A stretch of 64,000 nucleotides of DNA from Acanthochlamys bracteata (taxonomy: Eukaryota > Streptophyta > Magnoliopsida > Pandanales > Velloziaceae), in contig CM034129.1 in the NCBI GenBank assembly GCA_019914995.1, forward strand, positions 2,307,725 to 2,371,724, in the 5' to 3' direction. The notes under the pieces are model-generated. The model did no database searches. It was given only the letters and a program-made list of their open reading frames with translations, and had not been told where the DNA came from. The position numbers and the translations under genes are program-made. Positions within the stretch are counted from its first letter, which is position 1, and the number at the start of each line of letters is the position of its first letter. Of the stretch, positions 36,398 through 47,150 are shown piece by piece.

Positions 36398-37800
36398 GAT
36401 TTTGTTACCTCAGTAACATACAGCAATATGAACTAGAGAGAATTTGTCCTAACTGCATTAGAAAAAGATTATATTCATTACAACAAAAGCATAGAAAACC
36501 ATAAAGTAGAGAAATATGCAGCTAGAATATTAGAAAAGTAAAAATAACAATTTGTACTCTGTTGTAGTTTCTACTTACATTTGACCGTAGCTATAACTGC
36601 ATATGAATTCTACTGCAACTTCAACAAATCCAGGAACTGCAACAGTGATGTGACAGCATATCTACTCAAAAAATTACAGCAAGATCCATGACCTTCAATA
36701 AATTTTCTTCTTACTAACAATTGTGTTTTGTGGAAGCAATTTCATGAAGTGGTACATTGTGTTCGAAGTCTCACTGTCAAAGAATGATTAAAGTTATTAA
36801 TCATTACTTTTGTAACATCTTATGGGCAATCGCAGAAATGTTTTGGTTGTTATTGCCCTTTGACAGCAGCATAGAACTACTTCCTTGGAATTAAATACAC
36901 AAGAAGAGGATGCGCGATAGTCCCCATTCAGAAACATCAAGCAATGCATAATTCGAGTTTCCATTTAGTGAATTCTAGATTAGAAGGCCGCTGACTCCAA
37001 CTTCAAATCCTCAATTGCGTGAATAGAGAAAACTTCATCACCAGAAGTGAAACTCAAAACAACAGCCTAGATCACAACAGAAAATAAAGTAAACAAGAAC
37101 AAAGTAAGAACCAGCGAAGTGCAGACACTATCCATACCATGGTAATTCCTCGAAGTCAATCGACTGAGATTCGACAACCTTATATATCAGAAAAGAAAAA
37201 ACATAAAAACCCTTCACTACTCTCTACAATGTGTGAGCAGTACTCTAAGTTAAAGATTAGAAATTTCCTCAGTATGTTTCAATTAAACTGACAAATCAAC
37301 CAAAAACTTCGAAAAGGTTAAAACTTTCCTCACTCCAATCTCTGTCACAGAGAATTGATCTCTGCAGGCGAACCAATTAAGCCCCAAACACTGTTCATTT
37401 GACTTCCATTACTTCCATACAAGTTAAGAAAAAAGAAAAAAATAGCAACTTTTCATATTCCAGTAGTCAAACACATTGATACCAGAAACCTTTCACAAGC
37501 AAACTCCCAAAACCAAAATCCAAACCCAAACTTCTCAGAATCTCAGATTTACCCAGAACATTGCGCTCGAATTAAAAGAGCAAACTCACCTTCAGCAAAC
37601 AACACCACTTAAGAGTAAAGATTCAAGAAAATTTCGACAACTTTTTCTCAGCTACAGACTGAAAGCGAGAGAGAGGGCAAAAGTAGTTGATCCACACGAA
37701 GATTCTTTTGTCCCGCAGACAGAGAGTGTGTGTGTGAAAAAAGCTTGAGCAACCTTTCTGCGAGTCTACGGACTGAGATCCAAACTTCCTTTCTTTCTTT
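36398..37800 (-). other. 5' leader region of the IQD gene
   Basis: No coding frame with support. IQD genes often have an intron in the 5' leader, and purine-rich sequence near 37650-37750 could be the first exon on the minus strand. The exact leader cannot be placed without transcripts. Confidence 0.35.
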
Positions 37801-39500
37801 CTATTATTTTTTAATTCTGGTAAAAGAAGTATAATAAAGGACAGTTAATTTATGCAAGCTTGAAAAGCTCTACCAATTTTATGCATTCATTCTACTCTCT
37901 CTCTTCGTTCTTTTGTTGTACAACTTTTGTTTGTTAGCGCATTGGTTGGTTCCACTCTGCAGTCTGTACCAAACTTAATTCTGTCTTTCATTTGCAATAA
38001 AATTCTTCTACAAAACTTCTTCTCATAAATTCTTACCACAATATTCTACTTGTATATAATTTATGTATTGAACTGTAGTTATATTACCTGTTGATACTTG
38101 ACAGAGTACAGATTTTGAAGCAGACATGAAAATGGAAACTGTGATACATAATTGAGCGCGTTTGGAGCAGCGTTTTAAAACCTATTTTTTAATTTTTTTA
38201 ATTTTATATTTTTTAATATATATTTTATAAATATATAAAAAATTTATTTAAAAATTTAAAAAATATAAAAAAATTTAACGGAGTGAGATTTTTTATTATA
38301 TATTTTTATTATTTTTTTTAAAATAAAAAAAACTTATTTATTAAAAAATAAAATTATTTTTTATTTTAAAAAAATACTATTTTATAAATATTTTCAAAAC
38401 GTCCTCTCATATAATGAGTTGAGTAAATGACTAAAGTACGTAGTTTGGCTGAATTAGATTATGGTGAAGGGTAGTCTTGAGTATTATTAACTCAATCAAA
38501 TCTCACCACGGGATTCTTGCATTGAATGAACAGCCAAGCTGCAACAGAAATATATTACTTCTTGTCAGTTTCTTAGATTCTTATCTTTTAGCTTTTAGTT
38601 TTTTCAGAAAATTAAAAACATATAACTCAGTATATTTGTCGTTAGCTTCTTAACTCTCAATGGGGCCTAGCTTTTTTTTGAAATTTGAAAAAAATGTGTT
38701 TTAATTTTATAAAACTTATTTGTTTCCGTCAAATTTAAATTTGTACTTTAATTTATTCTAAATATTTATTAAATTTGTTTATAATATATTTTTTTATCAA
38801 ATTAATTACACTAAATTTAGCTTTCACAACATCTATTTTTACCAATTACAAAACACAGTCTAAAAGCCAACAAGAACTTTACAGCTTGACCTTACATAGC
38901 TTAAGCTTCAGCTTCTAGCTCATGTTGATCGCTGAAATAAATTTTAAAAAGTTTTAACAAATAATTTATCAATTTTTTACTAAAATTAATATAGTATTAT
39001 AATAAATTTTTAATTTTAAAAACATGAAATACTATTAAAATTTTTAGGATTGAAAAAGAACACTTTGAAAAAGCTGGTTCCAAACGAGTCCGGAGACGTA
39101 CTTTGGAAATTTTTTAAAAATTAGCTTATATTTATAAAAGATAATAGTAAATAATTATAAAAGTTTATGATGTAAAGTTTTTATATTTTAAAGAATTTTA
39201 TTTTTTAATTTAAAATTTAAAAATTTATAAAATTTTATTCATGAATATAAAATAAAAATAAAAAATTAGAATGAATAAAAGTAATCTCAATCTTAATCAT
39301 AAGTGAATCCTCTTGTTTGATATAGCCTATTATATGGCCTGTGTATTGCAGCCCACAAGAGACCCACTAATGGGCTTATCGGGTTTTTCTTGACCTGGTC
39401 CATTAACGCAGTCAGAGAATCCGCTCGTTAAAGTCGGAAACATTCTTGGAAAGAACTCCGAACCAATCTAACCGACTCGTCTTCGACGAAAGAACGTAAC
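37801..39500. other. AT-rich spacer between IQD and J3
   Basis: No gene. Contains AT-rich element copy 3 and a second AT-rich block at about 38930-39290, which ends near CCAAACGAGTCCGG and may be another decayed member. A TGGGCT site II motif at 39371-39376 lies 400 bases upstream of the J3 start. Confidence 0.5.
38155..38405. repeat. AT-rich foldback element, copy 3
   Basis: Starts near GCGCGTTTGGAGCAGCG and ends near CAAAACGTCC. The interior holds the core TTTATTTAAAAATTTAAAAA (near 38240) and ATTTTTATTATTTTT, in the same order as copies at 12.3, 42.3 and 50.1 kb. Confidence 0.6.
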
Positions 39501-39511
39501 TAGTCACTCCA

Positions 39512-39601
39512 GAACAATCTAGAACAGCAATATCCACCGTCCGATCTACAATCCAACGCCATTTCTTTCCAACACTGAGAACAAACAATTCTAGACGCTT
39601 C
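39512..39601. promoter_or_regulatory. Two heat-shock-element-like sites upstream of J3
   Basis: GAACAATCTAGAA (39512-39524) and TTCTAGACGCTTC (39589-39601) each fit the trimeric HSE pattern (alternating GAA and TTC with two-base spacers) with one mismatch. They lie about 170-260 bases upstream of the J3 start codon. HSP40 genes of this class are heat-inducible through HSF binding, so the context fits. Confidence 0.6.
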
Positions 39602-39772
39602 CCTCTTTCGGTCTACCACCAATTCGCATTTATTAAGTCCCCAACCCTTATTTCCTCCCAGACCTTGTCAAGGCTCAAGCTTTTGTCGATCGATTAGTTC
39701 TCCAAGCTCGCAATTTCTGAACGCTATTTTGGGAATTGATTTTGGGCAACAAGGATTTAGTAGTCGTCGAAG

Positions 39773-41985
39773 ATGTTTGGGAGAGCGCCGAAGAAGAGCG
39801 ACAACACGAGGTATTATGAAATTCTCGGTGTTTCGAAGAACGCATCGCCGGATGATTTGAAGAAGGCTTACAAGAAGGCGGCGATCAAAAATCACCCCGA
39901 TAAAGGTGGAGATCCAGAGAAGGTAAGGAAGATTTTGGTTGATTTAGTATTAAGAATCTCAATTTGAGATTGTTGTAGTAATCAACTATGTGATTTTAGT
40001 AGAGATTTCTAGTTAAACGTAGATCTTACCGATTAATTTTGCAGTTTTACTGGTTAGCTGGTAGTTTTTGTTGCAGATCTGTTTAGATGTGGGTTTTCTG
40101 TGTTGATCGATCGCATGCTGACTTTGATTTTAGTATCTGGATCAAAGGGTTAATTTGGAAGTTACGATTATTAATTTTGTCTTATGGTGGTAATTGTTTA
40201 CCTGTTCGGTTAATCAATATGTAGTTTGTGTCTTAAATTTTCTCTGGTATATGTGATTACGTCGAGACTGTTAATAGTTTGTTGATGGTGTAGGATTAGT
40301 TTGTGTTAAGCTTGAATGCTAATTTACCTGCTAACTGATTTACGGGAGTTTTCCATATTATTTATTCTTTATGTTAAATTCTTAATAGTGTAGTTCACGT
40401 TTATTTACGCGAGCAGTTCGTATGGAGCTGGAAGCCATCTATTTCAATGCGTTGTGTGTGATTGATTCTTAAATAGTTTTGTTTTATGTTTTCTATCTAA
40501 TATCTGGAAAATATTGTAAAGAGATCATGAATAGGGCATTGGAGTTGTTTCTGAGGTTTATAGAAACAAATTAGGAGTTGCACTATTTATGTACTTCATG
40601 TGAAACCTTGCAGTTCAAGGAGATAGCTCAGGCATATGAAGTTTTGAGTGACCCTGAGAAACGTGAGATTTATGATCAGTATGGTGAAGATGCTCTTAAG
40701 GAAGGAATGGGTGGTGGGGGCAGTGGCCATGACCCATTTGATATCTTCCAGTCATTCTTTGGTGGCAATCCTTTTGGAGGCGGTGGCAGCAGCAGAGGCC
40801 GAAGGCAGAGGAGAGGAGAAGATGTTATCCATCCTCTTAAGGTCTCATTGGAGGACCTCTATAATGGTATTTCAAAGAAGTTGTCCCTCTCTCGTAATGT
40901 TATCTGCTCAAAATGCAAGGGGTGGGTTATGCAGCTTGTGCTTACCTTAAATTTTTTGCAAGTCTTAGGTTCTCTGGAGTGGTTCATCTAACAGCTTTGT
41001 GGTTTTTGGGTAATGCAGGAAGGGTTCAAAGTCTGGTGCTTCATTGAAGTGCCCAGGTTGCCAGGGCTCTGGTATGAAGGTATCAATTCGTCAATTGGGT
41101 CCTTCAATGATCCAACAGATGCAGCATCCCTGCAATGAGTGCAGGGGCACAGGTGAGACCATTAATGAGAAGGATAGGTGTCCCCAATGCAAGGGAGAGA
41201 AGGTTGTGCAAGAGAAGAAGGTGCTTGAGGTTGTAGTTGAGAAGGGTATGCAGAATGGTCAGAAGATCACATTCCCTGGGGAGGCAGATGAAGCTGTAAG
41301 TTCTTCCCTTTTTCTAATGGAGTTTGAATTGCATTAATGTACTCCGAATTCTTAGCTTACCAAATATATTGGTTGTATGCAGCCCGAAACTGTCACTGGT
41401 GACATAGTGTTTGTCCTCCAGCAAAAGGATCATCCCAAGTTCAAGAGAAAGGGGGATGATCTTTTCTATGAGCACACTCTTTCTCTCACTGAGGCACTCT
41501 GTGGCTTCCAGTTTGTCTTGACACACCTAGACAATAGGCAACTGCTGATAAAATCCAACCCGGGTGAAGTGGTTAAGCCAGGTAATACTTGTATTTATTT
41601 GTGGATTGCTGGTTGCATTCTGTTTGAGAGTTTCTGTTTCCAACTTTTATGTGTTTTTGCAGATCAATTTAAGGCAATAAACGATGAAGGCATGCCAATG
41701 TACAGAAGACCTATCATGAAAGGCAAGCTGTACATCCACTTCAATGTTGAGTTCCCTGATTCACTAACACTGGATCAGGTGAAGGCTTTGGAGAGTATCC
41801 TTCCCCCAAGGACAACATCCCAGCTCACTGACATGGAGATCGATGAGTGTGAGGAAACTACCCTACATGATGTCAATATAGAGGAAGAGATGAGGAGGAA
41901 GGCGGCTCAAGCTCAGGAGGCATACGAGGAGGATGATGATATGCATGGTGGTGGTGCCCAGAGAGTGCAGTGTGCCCAGCAATAG
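39773..41985 (+). CDS. J3: Type I DnaJ/HSP40 co-chaperone J3/J2, farnesylated, 418 aa
   Basis: Stimulates HSP70 ATPase activity in the cytosol and at membranes. Five exons: 39773-39922, 40614-40921, 41019-41295, 41383-41581, 41663-41985. The J domain spans about residues 12-75 with the catalytic HPD at 41-43. A Gly/Phe region follows ([11 protein letters not shown]). Four CXXCXGXG-type zinc motifs follow: [24 protein letters not shown] and CPQCKGEK. Then come the substrate-binding C-terminal domains, and the protein ends in the CaaX box CAQQ, the farnesylation signal of plant J2/J3. Length is near the 420 residues of Arabidopsis J3. The gene is intact, with candidate HSEs upstream. Confidence 0.96.
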
Positions 41986-44107
41986 AGTTGTCTGAGTGTT
42001 TAAGAGGGCGGATGTAGCACTATACTTTGTCTCCAAAAGCAATGGTAGTTAACAGTGGCATGGAAGATGACTACAAGCTATATAGAACTCGTCAATGTAT
42101 TTCGAACAAGCGCATGTATTACGTTTTTGTGACCTAGATTTCTCAAGTCAGCAAAAATGCTTCTAAGTTTTAAGCGCCTTCTGTTTTGCATGCCGAGCTA
42201 CCTCTTCTGAATGTCTTTGATTTCTTATTTTATGTGTACTGTTCTTTGATTTTATTGTAGAAGTCCTTTAGGGGTTCTATTAACGCAACTTCAACGCTAC
42301 ACTCGGGGTGTGTTTGTTCAATATATATTTTATAAATATTTAAAAAATTTATTTAAAAATTTAGAAATATAGAAAAATTTTATATAATGAAATTTTTTAT
42401 TATTTATTTTTATTATTTTTTTAAATAAAAAAATATAGTTTATTTTTTAAAAAAAATAAAAATATTTTTTATTTTATAAAAATTTTATTTTATGAGTAAT
42501 TTCAAATGCACCCTCGTTGTAAATATCTGATTGGTGTTTTCATTATAGCATAACGTGATGTTTGTTTGGATCTCGATGGTAGAAAACTTGTGCTTTCACA
42601 GCGTATTATAATTTTTTTAATTAAGGAAGAAAATTATAGCAATTTAGAGTTGTGTAATTAGTTCGATTCTAATTTAAAATAAATTTATTAAAATTAAAAT
42701 TGTCTATTTTTACATAATATGTTAATAATTTGATCAAATTTGAATCGATTTTTATAATACTTAAAATTATTAAATATTAATTTATATTTTTAAAATTTAG
42801 TAAAATTATAAAATAGTTGTAATGAAAATTTACGATATTTTTTAGTGACGAGATATTATAAATATCCGTCAAAATATGTATTTTTAAATATTTTTATCAG
42901 TTTTTAAAATATTATAAAAATTGTTTTATTTTATTTTTGAAAATATATATTGACAAAATTGAAATTTTATAATTATATATTAATAATTTTGATAAAAAAT
43001 TTTATAAATATAGATGTCTAACAAAATTTTGTTAAAAATTTTTATCTAAAAAAATTTATTATTATAGAATATCTATATCGTAATATTTTCAATAATATTA
43101 TAATTCTCATTTTACACTATTTTATTAAGATATAAAAATAACTATTAATTATAAATATTATATAATTTAATAATTTATAGATTATTATTATCAATTATTT
43201 TTATTGTTAATATTTTAATATATGAAAAGAAATATAAAATATTGTTCCTTCAAAATATGATAATTCTGATTGGTGAATTAATTTTGATTTAACTCGAATT
43301 GACTTATTTAATAATCGGATCAAATTCGCTCAACCCTAACTCAATCTATATATTTATACGAATCAAATTTTTTAATATTAATTCTAATTAAATAGATCGA
43401 TTTTAGATCGCGTTTTCGATCGGGTCATATATTGTCACCTCTAAATTATAATGCTCTCAATATTCTTAAAACTTAAAAAAAATGACTAAGTTATATTTAA
43501 TAAAATTTTGTATATGTAATTTTTTATTTAAATATAACTAATATATTTTTTAAGTTTTGTTTTTAAAGTTTTACTTTTTCAGCAAACGAGGCCTGTTTAC
43601 TTTAAGTATCTCCTAGAAACAGAAATAAGATTGATGAATGATGAAAGCGCAGATCCAGATGGCTGTTACCGATTAGTTTGTAAACAAAATAACGTTGACT
43701 TTATAACCAATCTGTTCCTTCACCGAGATAATAAGCTCTTTTTTCATATTACTTTTCACTTCATCACTGCTTTCTTTACTAAAAAAAAGCTTTTAGTGAA
43801 AATATTTTGAAATATTTATTTTAGTTTAAATATAAAAATAATATATAATTTATTTATATTTTCAAATTTTTAAATGTTTTAAATGTTTTTGAACAAAACA
43901 TTTAAATAAAATAAAATAAAGATGCATAAATGCCAAAAAGCCCCTAACTCAAAACTCCTTTCTCTTCCCCCCCAGCCCAACAGACTAACGTTGACGTTTT
44001 CTCAAATATGTAACCTTAATCTGTTCCTCATTATTTCATCATCATTGCCATGTCCATCAACAATCTCTGCATATTAATTTCTGAAGTTGTTGTCGTTGTT
44101 GGCGTAG
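41986..44107. other. AT-rich intergenic region
   Basis: Contains the J3 3' UTR, AT-rich element copy 4, then about 1 kb of very AT-rich sequence. Near 43300-43435 there is a patch reading like decayed retrotransposon LTR or SINE-type sequence (TCGGATCAAATTCGCTCAA). No gene is visible. Confidence 0.5.
42305..42514. repeat. AT-rich foldback element, copy 4
   Basis: Begins GGGGTGTGTTTG and ends AAATGCACCCTC, whose reverse complement GAGGGTGCATTT makes an imperfect terminal inverted repeat. The interior carries the shared core TTTATTTAAAAATTTAGAAA and poly-A/T blocks. Confidence 0.65.
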
Positions 44108-44647
44108 ATGAGTAAGACTAGCGGTAGTCAAGCGCCGGATACTTCGCCAGTGAAGGGAGCATTCGGGAGCTTCGGCGGAATCGGATACGGTATCGGTGTA
44201 TCAGTTGGCATACTTCTCTTGATCACGACGATCACATTAGCTTCTTACTTCTGCACAAGAGCAAACACTCCACAACAACCTCCACCGGGACGAAGGCATC
44301 GGAGAAACGGGGATAACACCGAACCAACCAACGCAGCAGCAGTGGCAGCAGATGACATAGAGATGGGTCTAGATGAAGAAACACTAATGACTTACCCCAC
44401 ACTGTTGTATTCTCAAGCGAAGAAAGAAGAGAAAAGAACGGCGGCAACGTGTTCAATATGTCTGGCGGATTATAAAGATACTGATATGTTGAGGAAGTTG
44501 CCGGACTGCAATCATTTGTTCCATCTCAAGTGTATCGATCCATGGCTAAGGTTGAATCCGACTTGCCCGCTTTGTCGAACTTCGCCGTTGCCTTCACCCA
44601 TGCCGACGCCCTTGGCCGAAGTGATACCGTTGGCAAGACAGGTTTGA
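44108..44647 (+). CDS. RING-H2 E3 ubiquitin ligase of the ATL family, 179 aa
   Basis: Family role: membrane-anchored ubiquitin ligases acting in stress and defence signalling. Intronless, as is usual for ATLs. Residues about 22-49 form one transmembrane helix (GYGIGVSVGILLLITTITL). A short GLD-type motif, GLDEETLMTYP at 87-97, precedes the RING. The RING-H2 finger has all eight ligands: C115, C118, C134, H136, H139, C142, C153 and C156, with the Pro-Trp spacing PWLRLNPTCPLC typical of ATLs. The tail is short and Pro-rich. Size and sequence resemble ATL67/ATL70-type members; the exact orthologue is not assigned. Start at 44108 follows stops and has a purine at -3. Confidence 0.9.
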   Translation: MSKTSGSQAPDTSPVKGAFGSFGGIGYGIGVSVGILLLITTITLASYFCTRANTPQQPPPGRRHRRNGDNTEPTNAAAVAADDIEMGLDEETLMTYPTLLYSQAKKEEKRTAATCSICLADYKDTDMLRKLPDCNHLFHLKCIDPWLRLNPTCPLCRTSPLPSPMPTPLAEVIPLARQV

Positions 44648-46022
44648 TCAGAAAGTAGTACTGATACTGTAGATTAATGTGTAGTATCTTGTTCTAGGTC
44701 GTACCTGTGTTGATTGTTTAATTTGCTAAAGGTTAAAATTCTTCAATGTTTTTGTAATCGCAGTTCGAAACAATTCACACAAAAAATTTCAGCCGAATGA
44801 AAACACATGCATCTTCTTTATTATCCATTTGAATTTCATTTTGTTGGATTAGCAAGTTTTAAGAAGTTTTCATCTTGAAGGTTTCTAGTAATCTGTTTAT
44901 ATGTACTCAATCTTGATTCATAAAAGCAATCGCTATATTGCTTAGGAAAACAGTAGTTGTTCCTTATTAAAGTGGTCACTGCAAGCATACAAGTCAATTG
45001 TTTTTTTATATAGGTAGCTGAAGACTTCAAAAGAATTGAGATAAAAAGAATGAAAAACTCCATAAAAGGGATAACGAAGAATGAAGCAATTAAGCTGTTG
45101 TAATGCTTAGATTCAAAAGAGTTGCATAAACATGGTGTAGCAATAATCAACATGTTCTGTTCCATGTGATTATGGCGATTAGTGCTGCACGCAGCAAAAT
45201 TCAAAAGGATTATATATAATCTCTGACGGTCTGACCTTTGCATAAAATATATTTCACGTAGTTTAGAGCTTAGGACTTATATTGGAGTTTCCACATTATT
45301 AATTAGAGATATTATAATATTGGTACAAAGAATTATGCATGACAGACAACGTGTACTTATTAAAACGTTTCGAACTACAGGAGATCCTAGCAATTTCTTG
45401 TTATCAGCTTCAAAATCTCTACGAAAGAAATCTGCTCGGTAGAAGATCCTCACACTAAAAAAATTAATCAATTCTTTAAAAATTAGCAGTAGCATTCAGT
45501 TAATATAAAATTATTAAAAAGATGAACCGTTAAGCATACCAAATCAGTTTCTATTTCATCTAAGACGAATTATCGACTCATCTCCAAATTAACTAGTCTA
45601 ATTTCTATTTAAACACTATCTAAACTTTTACGCTATTAATTTGAATTTAACCTATTAAATTAGTCAGCTTTTCATGTGAGTTCACCGAGCTCTATACGCT
45701 ACTAATTAGAACCTAGTACATAATGGAGTCCCAACATGCTCATATAGTGCTCATGTTGGCTAGCTGCTGTTGTCTTTTGTATCAATATATTGTATCTTTA
45801 CTAGTCGCCTAAAGACCAGATGAAGATGAAAGATGTGATAAAAGAGTTGTGTGCCACGCAATGAAATAATTCCATGGACAAGTCTCAGAATGTATATATA
45901 CTTCTTGAAAGAGAATGATATAAATATCAAAGTATTTTATTCATTGAATTTGTTTCATACATTCTTCGAAATTAAAATCATTCTCATGATTTTAACGGAA
46001 AAGTGACTACTAGGAGTACTGA
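44648..46022. other. Intergenic region, no gene seen
   Basis: Contains the RING-H2 3' UTR and the 3' flank of the phytocyanin gene. AT-rich; the longest open stretch (minus, 44836-45243) has no recognisable domain and no codon-like composition. Confidence 0.5.
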
Positions 46023-46490
46023 TCAATTTCGCCGCTGAACAGAAACAGAAACCTTCTGTCCAAGAAAACAGTAGTTCCCAAAACTACATATGAAATAATA
46101 AACATCTTGGTTCAATGAAACAGCAACAGGTCCTTCAGTGAAACTCCTGAAAGCGTTCTCTGCGCTGCAGCTTTCAAACTCCCGTCTTGAAACCTGTACC
46201 ACATTGTAGAACCCTGTCTCGAACTTGAACACTGTTCATTTTTTCAGAACCAAAATAAACCCACTTTGATCAGCAACCGGAAAACGAATATGTATGAGTC
46301 CTGCATTATGGATTTTCTTACCTAGGGTGTCACCGGCGGTGAACGTTCTGTTGCGAGACCAGTTGGTGTAGAAGTCGTCGTTGGGCGGAATCGTCCATAT
46401 AGAATCACCAACAATATGTTCGGCAGCGATCGATCTGTCTACTAAAGAAACAAATAGAAGTAGAAGACACGAAATTCTTATCAAATTCAT
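46023..46490 (-). CDS. Small phytocyanin (early nodulin/mavicyanin type) lacking copper histidines, 125 aa
   Basis: Two exons, 46490-46322 and 46231-46023, joined across a 90-base intron at the conserved phytocyanin position (GDTL|VFKF). Residues 1-22 form a signal peptide, followed by a plastocyanin-like domain starting AEHIVGDSIWTIPP. I chose the ATG at 46490; an upstream in-frame ATG at 46550 would bury the signal peptide. Conserved: WxR-type core, GDTLVFKF, and the disulphide pair C78/C111. The copper ligands of phytocyanins are His, Cys, His and Met/Gln; here those positions are Y65, C105, Y110 and Q115, so both histidines are tyrosines. There is no arabinogalactan region or GPI signal. 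Likely an apoplastic non-copper phytocyanin like many ENODLs. Confidence 0.82.
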
Positions 46491-47150
46491 TTGTTTCAAA
46501 AACTGATGAGAAATTTCTGAATAGTAGTAGAAGAAGGAGATCATCGCCACGGATAGTGGCGGGAGTCGGGAAGAAGAATGGTAACCGTCTTTCTATTCTA
46601 TTGGGCATTATGATGGGCCTTATTTAGTTAGGCTTTAACTATCTTAGGCCTGAATCCAGAAGTATCACAAACTAAACAGGTGTATGGTGTTGGATCGGTT
46701 GACTCCTACCTCTTTACTATCATCCACGCGTCCAACCAAACAAATGCTCTGCGATTGCAGATAAATATTGCAAATCGGTCCTGTATAAATATGTTTATAA
46801 GAATTGAGACCAACAAGTTTATCACTAATCAATTAAATGATTGTGCTTACTGTGTAATAGCAAGCAACTGTAACTGGGTTCACAATTACCTATAGAAGTT
46901 TATAATGGATCTGTTTCGTAACATAAAAAGTCAATAGAATCTGTATTAGGAAACGGATTGCTTTAAAGTCTCGAAGTCCAACGAAGTCCGGGCCCCTGGT
47001 GAGTGATGTCTTCCTTTTTATTTTTTCCAACCAAAACGTGAGAAACAAAAAGAGAAGCCGATTCTTCCATTTCTTTCCTCAATCAAAAAATTTTCCTAAT
47101 CGCTAGCAGAAAGACTTCGTTCGGAATTGAATCTATTCGACCGAATTAAC
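46491..47150. promoter_or_regulatory. Divergent promoter region, phytocyanin and ML genes
   Basis: Site II-like motifs TGGGCA (46602-46607) and TGGGCC (46614-46619) lie just upstream of the phytocyanin gene. The ML gene start codon follows at 47151 after a purine-rich leader. No coding frame is supported. Confidence 0.45.

Noticed and set aside
37476-37748. 90-codon frame on the plus strand in the IQD leader
   Set aside because: Low-complexity Lys/Gln/Thr composition, no family, and it overlaps the likely minus-strand 5' leader.
39668-39895. 75-codon frame antisense to J3 exon 1
   Set aside because: Shadow of the J domain codons.
44836-45243. 135-codon minus-strand frame
   Set aside because: AT-rich, hydrophobic by composition only, with no conserved block and no splice context.
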